In this document: in pieces, positions 1-11,439 of the stretch
Position numbering within the stretch: the stretch's first letter is position 1
Layout of the letters: the number at the start of each line of letters is the position of its first letter
Made by a program: the position numbers and the translations under genes
Notes under the pieces: generated by a model
What the model was told of the DNA's origin: nothing
Database searches by the model: none
Seen by the model: only the letters and a program-made list of their open reading frames with translations
Source of the DNA: Elmis aenea
Taxonomy: Eukaryota > Arthropoda > Insecta > Coleoptera > Elmidae
Length of the DNA stretch: 64,000 bases
Assembly: GCA_947652605.1 (NCBI GenBank)
Contig: OX393581.1
Coordinates: 50,863,924 to 50,927,923 of the forward strand
Direction of reading: 5' to 3'

Positions 1-376
1 GCGTTGAGTGACGTTTTATTTCATGTTCGTCTGTTGCGTATGTTATGAAGTGGTTTTTGTTTGTGAAATATTTATTTAAAAAAGAATGTGCGTTCTTTTG
101 TGTTGGCCTTTGTGGTGAAATGTAATTAAGTACAGTTAAATAATGTTGCGTTTAGAGGTCTGTGTTTTCCGTTTCGTTTTGGCCTAAAGTCATTTTTAAT
201 CATGCACAACAAGACTCGGCTTTAGTTATTAAATCTTGCAATTATGAAATGCTTTTATCATAACTGGAAATTACCGAACCAAAAAACGTTTTAATTTTGA
301 TGTCGAGTTGGTTTTTCTTTGATTTGGTGGAGTTTGTTTCTGTTTTATTCATTGTTAAGTAGTTCTAATTAAGTCT
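1..376. other. AT-rich noncoding flank
   Basis: AT-rich sequence with no open frame resembling a known protein and no repeat that I recognise. It ends at the TA target site of the mariner element that follows. Confidence 0.5.
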
Positions 377-378
377 TA

Positions 379-1655
379 CGAGGTGAGCGCCAAAATTTCC
401 CGGCCTGACTATGAAAGAAGCGGCGTAGGCTCAAAATTAAAATTTATTTTTCAGTATAATCCCCCCGACATCAATGCACTTATTACATCGTTTTAGCAAC
501 AGTTCGATACCCCTAAAAAAATATGCCTTCGGTTTGTCAGCAAAATGTGCCCAAACTGCAGCCTTCATCTCTTGGTCGTCACTGAAATGGCGCCCGCGAA
601 GGTCCTTTTTCAAATTTTCAAACAGATAATAGTCACTGGGGGCCATATCTGGACTATACGGAGGGTGATCGATTTGTTCAAAACCGCAGTCACGAATTGC
701 GGCTTAAGCAATTCCAGCAGTGTGCACGGGGGCATTGTCGTGCAGTAAACGCAACGCCTCTGGTCAGTTTCCCACGACTTTTCACCCGAATATTTTTTTC
801 TAATTTGTGCAGGAGTGCTGCATAATATTCCCCGTTGACTGTGGTGTTGCGTTCTTTAAATTCTATTAAAAGAATGCCCTCACAATTCCAAAAGATCGTA
901 GCTATCACCTTTTTTGTCGACTGACAGACCCTGAACTTTCTTGGCGGTGCTTCTCCTTTTCGCCTTCATTCCATCGATTCTGTTTTGGACAAAGAATCAT
1001 AGTAGAGAACCATGGGTTCATCCCCTGTAACAACTGTCTTCAACGCGTCCACAGGATTTTCTCTACAGAGCTCCAAAAAGGATCGAGCACATTCAACACG
1101 ACGCTGGCTCTGAACTGGTGAGAGATGTTTGGAGGCCCACTTTGCACTAACTTTATTCATGCCTAACCGATCGTGGACGATTTGGCGAATGCTTGTATTT
1201 GAAAGCCCCGACATTTTTGATAGTTCTTTCATTTTCAAGCGTCGATCGCCTAATACCTCAACAAGGGCAATCTTGTCGTCCGTCACCACTTCCATAGTCC
1301 TTCCTGTTCTTGCATCATCTTCCAAGGATTCTTACCCCATTCGAAATCGTTTTGACCAATCTTTTCCCACAGAATAAGACGGGGAATTGTCTCCGTACAC
1401 CCCATTCAGTCGAACTTTGATGCTTTGAGGAGAAAGACCTTCGCGAGTAAGAAATTTAATAACAGCTCGATACTCAATTTTCGTTACTTCTGACATCGTG
1501 ATGAACGAATGACAGTTATAAGAAAACTAATTGACATAAAATCCATTTTTGTTTTTTTCAAGGCTAATATGACTTGAACCAATGTGTTAAAAAAATTTGA
1601 CCCGCCTGCGATACCTAGATCTATGTCAAACCGGGAAATTTTGGCGCTTACCTCG
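379..1655 (-). mobile_element. Mariner (DD34D) transposon, degenerate, with TIRs and TA duplication
   Basis: A 1277-bp element bounded by TA at 377-378 and 1656-1657. Its terminal inverted repeats (379-409 and about 1625-1655) begin CGAGGTGAGCGCC on the left and CGAGGTAAGCGCC on the right when read inward, and both continue AAAATTTCCCGG. The length, the TA target and a minus-strand transposase match classical mariner. The element looks complete from end to end but its gene is broken, so it is presumably immobile unless helped in trans. Confidence 0.93.
437..1496 (-). pseudogene. Mariner transposase, near full length but broken
   Basis: Cut-and-paste DNA transposase remnant. Reading from an ATG at 1496 down to a stop near 437 gives about 350 codons, the normal mariner length. 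The N-terminal helix-turn-helix region contains SLEDDARTGRT. The catalytic domain keeps all three acidic positions: TGDE, HDNAPVHTA and YSPDMAPSDY, with 34 residues between the second and third aspartates (DD34D). Damage seen: an in-frame TAA just before the SLEDD motif, a TGA in place of the expected Trp after KTESME (about 965), a frameshift near 760-780 and a TAA shortly after HDNAPVHTA. The C-terminus with KKDLRGRHFSDD is intact. The family assignment is firm; the damage makes it a pseudogene. Confidence 0.92.
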
Positions 1656-1657
1656 TA

Positions 1658-2122
1658 AATACCGCACTTTAGTTGTTTAACAAAAGATAATATGATTATT
1701 TTCGTTGCATTTCGTAAACTTTATTTTTGCGTAATTTGCTTAACCCTGCAGTGAACGGAACTCCTTTATTTCAGCCACAGATATCGAGTTTTGTGTTACT
1801 CACAAATGAAGTCGATGTTTCCGTTTCAAAATCCGTTTGTTTTTTCTCTTAACTGCTGTTTGAAAAACAGCGCACGTAACTTTAGTGTAACTTTGTTGTT
1901 CATCGGCTGAGCGAGGGCTAACATACTTTTAAACCTATTTTGCTAATTGAATGAGCTTAAAGCTGTATTTAAAAAATTCTAAAATGCTCTTTCTGTACAC
2001 CGGAATCGGGCCACTACGGGTATCTTGCTTTGTATAAGATATAAAAATTCGGTTAAATTGGTGAACAGTTATTATACATAAAATAGGGCTCAATTTAGAG
2101 CGTTATTTTGTAAAGTATTTCG
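1658..2122. other. AT-rich noncoding spacer
   Basis: Nothing recognisable between the mariner and the inverted-repeat cluster. Confidence 0.45.
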
Positions 2123-2563
2123 TACGCTGTAGCGGCCGAAAAAACTTTTTCGGCCGTTGCTAACGATATGTCCGGAAATACAGTACTTTTTGTGCGATCG
2201 TGCTGTTTGATGGACACGTTAGCAGCCATAAAGTACTGCATTACCGGCGTTATCCTTAGCAACGGCCTAAAAAGTAACTTTTCCGGCCGTTACCCTTAGC
2301 AACGGCCTGAAAAGTAACTTTTTCGGCCGCTACAGCGTAAATGCATTAAAACTAACAGCATACGCTGTCATCTGTCAGTGACAGAATGTCACATAGTTTC
2401 TAACCTAAAATTTTGAAAATTACTAAAAATTTAAATTGTTTTTAATTCGATCGCACAAAAAATGTAATATGCACCTCGGCCAAAACGTACTTTTTGGCCT
2501 TGATACATAAATAACTATTATGGTTGCTAACGCGTCCGTCAAACAACTGTTTCTAGTACGATC
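2123..2563. repeat. Nested inverted and tandem repeat cluster (possible MITE)
   Basis: An inner pair of arms, TACGCTGTAGCGGCCGAAAA at 2123-2142 and its complement ending at 2340, encloses a 40-bp direct duplication (2249-2288 and 2289-2328) built around TTAGCAACGGCCT. A second, outer pair is also inverted: the stretch at about 2195-2235 (CGATCG ... GTTAGCAGCCATAAAGTA) reappears reverse-complemented at about 2517-2563. The GC-rich CGGCCG boxes stand out from the AT-rich surroundings. It is probably a non-autonomous element with a nested duplication; no coding content was seen. Confidence 0.6.
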
Positions 2564-3495
2564 GCACACAAACTATTTTATAGTATCCGTGATTAACCCA
2601 AAATCGATGTTCGTTCTATTTTATTTATCGTGCCTTATTTTACACAACAAATCTAACAATATTGTTTTATTATCATTATCGACATCAAGACGAGTGCGTT
2701 ATGTTACAAAACAAGAACAAAAGCCAATAAAAATACCCTTTAAGTCGTTATTTTTACGTTAAGATTACATTAAATCCCGTTTAAGCCATGCCTACGGTTT
2801 ATATATCGACTACTTCGCTATTTCAAGTTAAATACAAATTGTAAGTAATTCCTTAAACTGCACCAGCCTTCTTTATTAACTCAAAATGATCCCCATTATT
2901 TAACAACGGTATTTTATATTCATATTAAATGAATATTCATGACGACCCAATCCTAGTTGCCCGCTCGGCGGTAAATCCCCTGTTTAAAATTACAAAGTGT
3001 GTTGGGTCTCAAGCTAAACTGCACTTCGTTCTGTATACAAAATAATGTGATAAAATTTCAGCGGGATATAGTGTCAGTAGCAATGTAGCTTCCGCAAGGG
3101 AACCGCGTTTCCGTGAGGCAAACACTAGTAAATTCAGTTAGAGTTTGAGTTGATTTGATAAGCAAGATGTGCCGGAAGGTATAGTTGAATATACGCAACA
3201 ACTATGAGACTTGTAGTTGGATAAACAAGTTTTAATTTATTATTTCCAACGTCAAAGCAACGAATACGGTTGTGAAATCAGCTTTATGTTATGTTCAAAT
3301 CCTGCTTATTGTTACATCTGCTACAGCATAAGTTTTACAATCATTTTACTAATGTGCCGACGCAAATAATTTTAAATGGAAACTTTCCTTTGCTTAAATA
3401 ACGCTGGTCGACAGTTTTTTTTTGAGCTAAATTCAAAAATATAGCTTTGACTTCAAAACAAGCGAATTCTTGATTCCAAAGGGATTTTTTGCAGG
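2564..3495. other. AT-rich noncoding spacer
   Basis: No gene-like signal. A short + frame at 2520-2762 does not resemble any protein I know and overlaps the repeat cluster. Confidence 0.4.
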
Positions 3496-3729
3496 CAGGG
3501 CCGGCCCTAGTAAGCGCAAGGCCCCACCCGAGGACAAGCAGCGGAACCCCCCTCCCAACAAAAAAATATTTTTACAATATCATACAAATAATTTATTTAT
3601 TTTTAATTCAATTCTGAACAACAAGCTAAAATAATGTTACAACAAACATAACTAAACATAAAATTTGACAAATTAACTATGAACGAAGGAAAACAAAACA
3701 ACTCATATTTTTATAAACGAAATAGAAAC

Positions 3730-5430
3730 TCAATTAAAATTAATCTTTTTAGATTTTGTTTCCGCAAAATCTTTTAATAGGTTGTCAAAGTCCATCTCCC
3801 TCATGATTTCACTTTTAATTGACATAACTGCTAGTGAATTTAAACGTTCTTCAGAAATAGTGGATCGTAAATACGTTTTAATTAATTTTAATTTTGAAAA
3901 ATTTAATTCGCCCGCAGAGACTGTTACCGGTAGGGGAGACCGGGGATAAAAGTAACACGGGTAGGTTGTAACAGTGCCTATAGTTTCTTTAATTTTTGTT
4001 ATATGTCGCCCTAAGCGCTTGTGCAATGTTCATTTACATCCACCTCCCTACCTACATTGCTAGTTTTCATCTGTCATAGAGGTTAACTTTTTGCCAGCCA
4101 GAGTCACTATTTTCCGCCTAAAAGTTACCGCGTTGTCTCATCCGTCGAGTAACTTTTAGGCGATCTCTAAAATAGGAACAAAAAAGTACCTATATTATTT
4201 TGTTCTAAATTTAGTTGGCTATTGGTGGATGCAATACAATTTGACGTTAGAATCGTGGTTAATTGTGGATTCCCTGAAATTTTTTTTGTGTACACTTGGG
4301 GTCAAAAGTAACAAAGTGTTACAACCAACCCCAATTAATGTTTTCACTTGCAAATATTCACTCTTAGCACATAATTGGTGGCTTTCTTCGTAGATGAGAA
4401 TATACAAGAGTTGTCGGAATAATTTTCCAGTTTGTTGTATCTTTTTGATTCACATTTTTAAATATGTAGGTACTTATAATCTTGGCAAACCTGGTAACTG
4501 CAGTCCCAAATTATTAAATTATAAAACTCGGTATATAATATCGGTTTAATGATGGAAATGTATGTAAAGCTAAATCATTTCTTAAAAAGCATTTTAAATT
4601 ATAAAACCTATGTAAATTGGTAAGATCTGGTACTTTTGGTTTTCCTACCAGCCGCCATTGTTTTTATTCTATTACCTTAATATTTATAACTTAATATAAA
4701 CAAAGCTTTAACCAACCCAACTTAACCTGACCCTCTTTTACTGATTTAATGAATGACGGTCAGTTTAAAGGCGGTTAGATTTTTTTTAAATAAAACAAAC
4801 AGTTATTATGATCCAGTATAAATTTAATAATTTGGGACCGCCCTTACCTGGTATGCCATACTGTTCACTTATCATTTTGTATTGTACCAAAGAATTTTTT
4901 TTTATTTTTTCATTCTGCTAATGTGTATTTTTGAATAAAATATTAATTTTGTTGATGAATACTAATATATTTACCCACTACTTATGAGCTGTGTAAATTA
5001 TTTTGCCGTTACAACTTACCCCAATCATTGTTACTTTTAGCCCCAACGTTGAGGTTGAAAGTAACAGTTGTCTTACCAAAGAAAAAAAAATTCCAACAGT
5101 TGCTTTACGAAACACGAAATAAATATCTTGGAAGCAAGACAAATGTCCAATCTATCATTAAACCAATTTGGATGTAAAAAATTTGTAATAATCTATGAGA
5201 AATTAAATAAAAACAAAAAAATGTTGCTTTTATCCCCGGTCTCCCCTATAGTAAGGAAGATCCTTAGTGCAATAAATAAATTTGGAAACGAGATTAGACG
5301 ATTATTGCAAGCCAAATATTCAAGTATATTTAAGGGATTGCAACAACTTTGTGGAATAGTTACTTTTAAAGCCAGTATCCAGAGATTTGAAGGATTTGTT
5401 GGAACAAACCTTATGTTGCTACCATGAAAG
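3730..5430 (-). pseudogene. hAT transposase C-terminal (dimerisation) region, zinc-finger MYM/hAT type, interrupted
   Basis: Two minus-strand segments read as one hAT C-terminal domain once the insertion is discounted. The upstream segment (about 5430-5249) carries ISFPNLFIALRIFLTI; the downstream segment (3930-3730) carries PVTVSAGELNFSKLKLIK followed by YLRSTISEERLNSLAV. This order (ALRIFLTI, then PVTVS-GE, SKLKLIK, RSTxxxERL) is the conserved hAT dimerisation block found in zinc-finger MYM-type 1-like proteins. The frame is continuous across the insertion point when one TA is kept. The N-terminal zinc finger and catalytic region are not visible, so this is a truncated relic. Confidence 0.85.
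3933..5246. mobile_element. 1.3-kb non-autonomous TIR element with TA duplication, nested in hAT
   Basis: Terminal inverted repeats begin GGGGAGACCGGGGATAAAAG on both sides, with one mismatch in about 24 bp, flanked by TA at 3931-3932 and 5247-5248. The interior is AT-rich and noncoding, with repeated GTTACAACC and AAAAGTAAC motifs near both ends (4303-4335, 5008-5070). The TA target and lack of a transposase suggest a Tc1/mariner-superfamily MITE, but the family is not identified. Confidence 0.88.
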
Positions 5431-5439
5431 TGATATAAA

Positions 5440-8116
5440 CTTTTAGCGGTCCTTTGTCTATCTCTGTTCTAGTATCCATCGTTCACCTATGCAGTAATAA
5501 TTATTTCCCACTGCTAACAAACGTCCTGGCAGCTATCGCTTTCCCGTCTAAGTGTAACTTGTCCGTCGGGGTCTGTTTAATAAGTTATGTGCTCAAACTA
5601 TCAGGCATTAAAGTACTAACAAGGCGTCCTGTTAGGCGCTTACCAAGTCGAACATCAGTAAATTATCAACTTTGATGAACACTGCGGCGGTACAGTTAGT
5701 CGAACACGCACAGCAAACTTTAAAAATTGGATAAAATATCGTTCGGTGTAGTCGCATATTTATGGTCCTCAACTAATTCATGTCGTGGGATAAAAGTTCT
5801 TACAGTTTTTGCATAAATAATAAAGGATATCGATAAAGTAACGCATGTCGTCTAAAACTTCCAATATATTGATGTAACGAACAATTTTTATTATAAAAAA
5901 AGTTTGTGTTAGCACATTTTGGTGTTTTGTTATCAAAGGTTTCGTTGCCATGACTACCAACTTTCTTATTTTAAACAGAACACCCTGCATATCAACGTTT
6001 TTGGATTCCCCTTTGAATGTTCTTTATAAAATGTTTATTGTAGGTTTAAAATTAATCATTTTCGTGTGATTTTTATTTCTGTAATAAGTTGAGCGATGCA
6101 GCGCTTGGATCTGTCCAAGTGCTTGCTCAGGATAACAAATAAAAACGCATGGTCATTTGGGAGTACGCTCGACTTGGTTTAAGTTGCATCCAGCGGAATA
6201 TTTAGCTCGTTTGGCGGCTTTAAATGAAAGTTGGGTGCATCGCTTCGGCCCTGAATTTAAAAAACACTAAAGGAGCGGAGTTGTACTGGCAAACCGCCAC
6301 CGGAAACTCCAGGGCCGTTCCTTCATCTGAAAAAGTCAAGTTAGGAGGCGAAAAATGTTAACAAAATTCAAGAATTTTTTACCGTGCAGTCTTGTGTTTT
6401 GCAGTTTTAGATTTGCAATGTGTACTTAAAGAAATTAATTTGTGCGGTGTACCTAAACGAATAAAATTTAAATTAGCAGGTAAACTGTGCTTTTTATTTT
6501 AAATAAATTTAGCTATAAGTTAAGATAGTAGAACTTATATTATTTTTGGGAAGAAGTTAAGAGTCTAAGTAAATCTTAATTTAATACGGTGATTTTAATA
6601 ATATGTAATGTGCTAGCTGAACATATTTATAATATTTAAAACGCAATTTCTTAACAGCGCAAACCTGCATTACAATTTTTTGAATTGAAGATGATCTATA
6701 AACTAAAATTTATTTTTTTTGCAGGTAAGGGCTTTAATTGTTTTCATTCCCTACGTATGTAAGTACACCCTTGTTTTTGTTAAAATATGAATGTTGTCCG
6801 TGATTATTTGGTAATATTTTTTTTAAAACACAATTTTATCGGTTTTACCTAATATTTAGCGAAAAACACACATCTAATATTATTATAGAGGGTTATACAA
6901 CAACTTTTTCACATTTGTTTGTACAAACTGCTTTATAACTGTTAAACCATTGCCTGTAGACAAAAAACCATTATATCCAATTTTGTAGAGAATTTCATGT
7001 TCTATTAAAAAGCTGTAAGGTATTTTACGATAAAATTGATATTTTCGGCGACAGAGCCTTTTAAATGCAGAAGTGTAAAAAAATCAAGTAAGTGTTGATA
7101 TCTGCTTAGCATTTGATTTAAAAAAAAAAAATGTACTTGAAATTTTTTGTGAGAAAAAGGTCCTCTATCACTACTTAAAATATTTGCGGTGATAACGGGC
7201 ACGCCCTGTGTATTATAGGAATAAGGGCTGTAATTGTACTTATTTTCCTACGCACCAAATACTTGCTGTTTATAAAGTTAAATGCAAATTTATCCTTAAA
7301 GCTGTTTAATTAGCAGCTTAAAAGTTGGTGTGTATAATAATTAACGGTGGAAATTTATTACTTACCAGGCAAGTATCACCATGAATCTTTGTTACTGTGC
7401 TTATAATGTTCATAATTTTACTTTTATTTAATAAGCCCGCGTGGCTTTCAGAGCTAATAACGTCGGTCGAAAAACTGCAACCGAAACGTCTTTAAATTAT
7501 GCAGGTTGTGTAACAACTTCGGGGTATCTTGCGGTAACCATAAACGTAAGCTATTAAATAATCCATGTGCTAAAGTTGGGGCAAGCCATGTTGATTTACT
7601 GCAAACAGTAATTCCTGTGTACTATAACCTACACAGCGACGCTGTTACGACTGCCCAATTACATACAACCAAGCGCCCAACTATAACTTAGACGAAGTCC
7701 TGCAGTGGCACAATATATAAAATACCTCACTACGGCGTTAACTATCTGTACCTCACTTGAAATAAAGTTTGTGAGTGGAATTAAATGGGAAAGTTTTTGA
7801 AAGAGCTACAGCTAAAGTGAAGTGTTTTAATAATTCCGTTAGTTGGACTTCTTTTTAGAATACAGAACAAGTGCATGCAAAGACGAACAATTATTATTGT
7901 GATCTTTCTGACCCTTTAACCTTCAAACTGGCACACTAGGGAATTTACGTTACCGGACATCAGCAGTACGAATGAAAAATTATCATTTTGTTGTGGTTAT
8001 GATGAATATTATTAGACAAGCTTTTTATAATAATGAATGTGACTGGAAGACAATGGTGTCATTAAAAGAAATAATAACTTTATTAGCAAAATTTATTTAA
8101 AAAATGAAAAAATAAA
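5440..8116. other. Noncoding spacer, possible oaf intron
   Basis: Long AT-rich stretch without a supportable gene. A moderately GC-richer patch at 6100-6340 has no persuasive reading frame. The only structured signal is the splice-like site at 6721-6730, listed separately. Confidence 0.4.
6705..6730 (+). promoter_or_regulatory. Candidate recursive splice site (ratchet point)
   Basis: A pyrimidine tract (TTTATTTTTTTT) runs directly into GCAG followed at once by GTAAGG, which is a strong 3' splice site fused to a strong 5' splice site. A possible branch sequence, AACTAAAAT, lies about 20 bases upstream. This layout is the known signature of recursive splicing in long insect introns. It lies on the oaf coding strand, upstream of the visible exon. 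A second donor-like GTAAGT starts at 6759. Inferred from sequence only. Confidence 0.4.
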
Positions 8117-9140
8117 CATACAGGGTGAGTCTTTATGAATTTTATGTTCTATTATTTTATTTACATAATCTATTTAATGTGTTTTGTGGTTTCAATAAAT
8201 AATTATTCCTTCATTTTCCATGTTTCTTCGCGCCCCCTTTAATGTATGGCGCGCCCTCAAGGGGGGCGCGCCCCACAGGCTTAGAAACACTATCAAAGTT
8301 CACAACAACATTAAAATTTATTTTTTTGCCAATTTATTTATTGCTTATGTTATAAACTAAATATCTATCTATTATTAATAATTAAATACAAGAAATGGTG
8401 AATAAGCCATATCAATTTGCTCTTGTAAAGTAAAATTCATCGTGGAAATGCAATAATTTAAGATATAAATGACAAGTTTTTGTTATTAGTGATGTGAACA
8501 GTAAGTTTTTTCGATTTCCACGGCTTTCTATTTGCTTCAATAACGATTAGAAAAAAAAAAGGCGAATATTTTGAAAAGTATGAGTTTTGGGTATAGGACA
8601 TAACAAAAAATGAAGCTCTCTTAAAGACGAATTCGATGACATAATAAAATATCGGGGTTTGCATTTGAAAAAACAGAGTTACGAGCATTTGAAAATCATG
8701 GAAGTTGCCACCTATTTATGAACACCCTGTATGCGTGATTTAAATTTTTTCGTATCTAGCTAATAGAGCAATGTTTTCTGCATGTCCTTACCGAATTGCA
8801 ACTCTGTGCTTCGAAAAATGACTTTAGGAGAATTTTTTAAATAAAGACTTAAAACCTTGAAAATTTTTAAAAATCATATTTTTTTTTGACAACGCCGCAT
8901 AAAAACCTGTAGTATTTTATATTGATGCAAAGTTAAAATAAAGGCGGTCAAAAATATTAAATAAAAAATGGGGTGTTGTATTTGAAATATAAAAGTTGCT
9001 GTTAGTTCCAGAGATATAAAAATATTTTTATTGTGCTCGGAAGAAAAAACTGTATTAAATAGAGTTTGAATCAACTTTCTATCTCAAACCGTTTTAGCCA
9101 CGATCGACCGATCCCGAACTAATGACTCACCCTGTATATG
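8117..9140. repeat. Region bounded by inverted CAGGGTGAGTC ends
   Basis: CATACAGGGTGAGTC begins at about 8117, and its complement GACTCACCCTGTATATG ends at about 9140. A further CACCCTGTATG lies at about 8721. The similarity between the two ends stops after the first 15 bases. This may be one degenerate element or two adjacent ones. The interior holds a GC-rich GGCGCGCC patch at 8245-8280 and otherwise AT-rich sequence; no coding evidence. Confidence 0.4.
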
Positions 9141-10010
9141 AAATAAAATTTTGGAAATAAACGAATTATATTTTTGCTGCAAATTTTTCTACAAGTTAGT
9201 GTTATTTATAATAATGATAAAGCACTGCTATAAGATAATGTCTAAAGAATAAGAAAAATGAAAAAGGTATCTTTCATAACAATTCTTTAAGACGAGCAAG
9301 AAACTTTTTTTATAATAAATGTATTTTTTTAACAATTTTGTGTAAGTGTATTTGTTTATGAACATCTCTAGTGTTGTAAATGTGTTAATTTTTATGCAAT
9401 ATAAGTAATGTTTTATCTCAAATCATAACCAGGATTCATTTTGATGGAGACATCCGTTATTTTAAGACGACAAATAAAAATGTAATCCTTATCAAATCGA
9501 AATCTCGCGACACCATTATAATACTCTAATAACTAGTGCCTTTTAATCGAAGATTGTTCTGGAACATTCGGTTCTAGATAAACATCAACCTAAAATTAAA
9601 TGGATTTATTCAAGATAGGTTGGATAAACTGAAAGCTCCTTGATTCTATCGGACTTGTATTATACGAAGGAGAACGCGATGACATAATCCACATTTCACT
9701 AAAGCCTCGGTTTGTAGAGCTACCGAATTTCTTAGAAGATAAGATTACCGTTAATTTACATTTCTAAGCAATGATTACATCGGCATCAGAGATGAATACA
9801 AAGTGTAATTGGATGTCCGCGAGGCATTAACTTAAGGAGATTTCTCTCATTGTATGGCAATAATTGCACACTCTATGATCAATTTATTACCACACTAAAT
9901 TGCAACAAGACAGTTTTTCGTTTATTGTAGTCACTCTAGTATTATACACAGTGTGTAAATAGACAACATTTCTGTAGTAATAAAAATAAACCACGAATAA
10001 GATAATATTT
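9141..10010. other. AT-rich noncoding spacer
   Basis: Nothing recognised. Confidence 0.4.
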
Positions 10011-10119
10011 AAAAAATCTTTGCCGAAGCTGTCTAGAGAACCTTTAAGAATCCTATGGAACAGCTGAGAGGTGTCTTAATAACATAATAATATAGGGGTA
10101 TTGGAAAAAAATTGCAGGA

Positions 10120-10345
10120 CAAGTCCATTCTAAGGCTATCCTCTCAATGGTTTCCAAAGAAAAGACAGAAGAAATGCTCAGGATGAGCAGAGTAGACATC
10201 AGAGCAGCCACAGGACTCGTCACAAGACACTGTGGGCTAAACAAACACTTCTACCTATTATAGGGCTCTCAGAGACCGATATATGCAGAGGATGTGGTAA
10301 AGAACTCTTCTTCACGTAAAGCCAGTGTGAAGGATACACACACTA
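10120..10345 (+). pseudogene. Non-LTR retrotransposon ORF2 tail (RNase H/Cys-knuckle region)
   Basis: The + frame reads SRVDIRAATGLVTRHCGLNK, then after a one-base shift GLSETDICRGCGKELFF. This is the conserved tail after the reverse transcriptase of several insect LINE clades: a tG(L)xTGHxxLNxHL block followed by a C-x2-C ... C knuckle. Only about 75 codons survive, with a frameshift around 10258 and a stop after ELFFT. The reverse transcriptase domain itself is not present here. A satellite-like monomer starts immediately downstream. Confidence 0.8.
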
Positions 10346-10605
10346 TCTCAAAAATGACACAAAGTTTAAATTTTTTAATGGAGCACTCTGTATATTATTA
10401 AATTTTTGGAACTACCAATTAATTTAAAATAACATTTCCAGTAGGTGCTATAAGGTCCATTAAATCTAAAATACATGATTGTAGTTATTTGCTTTCATTC
10501 AATTAAAACACTACATTTGTACACCCGGCACCTCCACCATATTTTACGTATAAAAAAACTTTAAAGCATAAACAAAACTAAATATTTCCAGTTAAATTGT
10601 GATAG
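10346..10605. repeat. Isolated satellite-family monomer
   Basis: A single diverged copy of the ~315-bp satellite unit found in arrays A-D. It contains CCCGGCACCTCCACCAT at 10524-10540, the 'ctaaaatacatgattgtagttatttgc' type spacer and a terminal 'aaatatttccag'. It is most similar to the copy at 32440-32680, and both lie just downstream of a LINE C-terminal fragment. Confidence 0.7.
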
Positions 10606-10801
10606 AATTGTAAATTAAATCACGCTTTTAAAGACATTATCAAAATTATACTATGAGTTTCAAAAAGTTTTCATCCCTTACACAGGGTGTTTAAAAATTA
10701 CACAAACTTTGGTTATTCAATTGAATCGTGTTTGTTTTAACACAGTTATGTTAAACGTTTGTTGTAGCTAAAGTGAATAGTTTAAAAGTTATTTGCAAAT
10801 A

Positions 10802-11439
10802 TATACAGGGTGTGTATAAATTGGCGGAAGCGCTGCACGTGACGATGTTCTTCGTAAAATTCTAAGTCGAAAATCTTAATACAAAAATGTTGTACCATGC
10901 TTCCTATGGCCTTAGAAACCATTTAAAGAAAAAAAAATTGGCAACATTGCATACACTGATCAGCGTTTGGACTTTTTTTTATCAGCAATTTTTACTTAGG
11001 TATTTACAATTTTTGTTCGAACTGAAAGCCTTCAGTTCGTAAACATAGCTGCAAACTTTTGGGTATCGTATAACACAAACTAGAAATAATTACGAGAAAA
11101 ACAGAGATAACAGCTAATGACAATGTTGCCATATGTATTATTTTCATTCAAATCAGTGATTTACATATTTTCAAAACCAACTTTTGAAAGGAAGAACACA
11201 ATATCTAGGAAAAAATACTATTCGAAATTTATTTTTATTCCAAATTGCAGCTTTTTCATTTGCAAGTATTAAATAATAACGCTTATTAAAGGACTAAATG
11301 TCAAAACTTTGAGGACCTCTTGCAGACACAGCAAGCATAGTACAACATTTTCGTATTAAGATTTTCGACTTACAATTAGAATTTTACGAAGAACATCGCC
11401 ACGTGTAGCGCTTCCGCCAATTTTTACACACCCTGTATA
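10802..11439. mobile_element. 638-bp MITE, copy 1
   Basis: Terminal inverted repeats of about 75 bp begin TATACAGGGTGTGTA and contain GGCGGAAGCGCT and CGATGTTCTTCGTAAAATTC at both ends. A second copy with the same interior (16120-16748) confirms the boundaries. The interior has no long open frame. TA flanks are probable. It is non-autonomous; the superfamily is not known from sequence alone, though TA plus CAGGG ends suggest Tc1/mariner. Confidence 0.9.

Larger units (their letters stand above)
3497..5440 (-). mobile_element. hAT-like transposon 3' half, split by a nested element
   Basis: The likely 3' terminus is the GC-rich CAGGGCCGGCCCTAG at about 3497-3511, typical in style of hAT ends. 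The minus-strand coding remnant runs from about 5430 to 3730 and is interrupted by a 1314-bp insertion at 3933-5246. No matching second terminus was found upstream, so the element is 5'-truncated or the other end has decayed. Confidence 0.7.

Noticed and set aside
5068..5427. 119-codon + strand frame
   Set aside because: Antisense to the hAT transposase remnant and crosses the end of the nested element, so it is a shadow.
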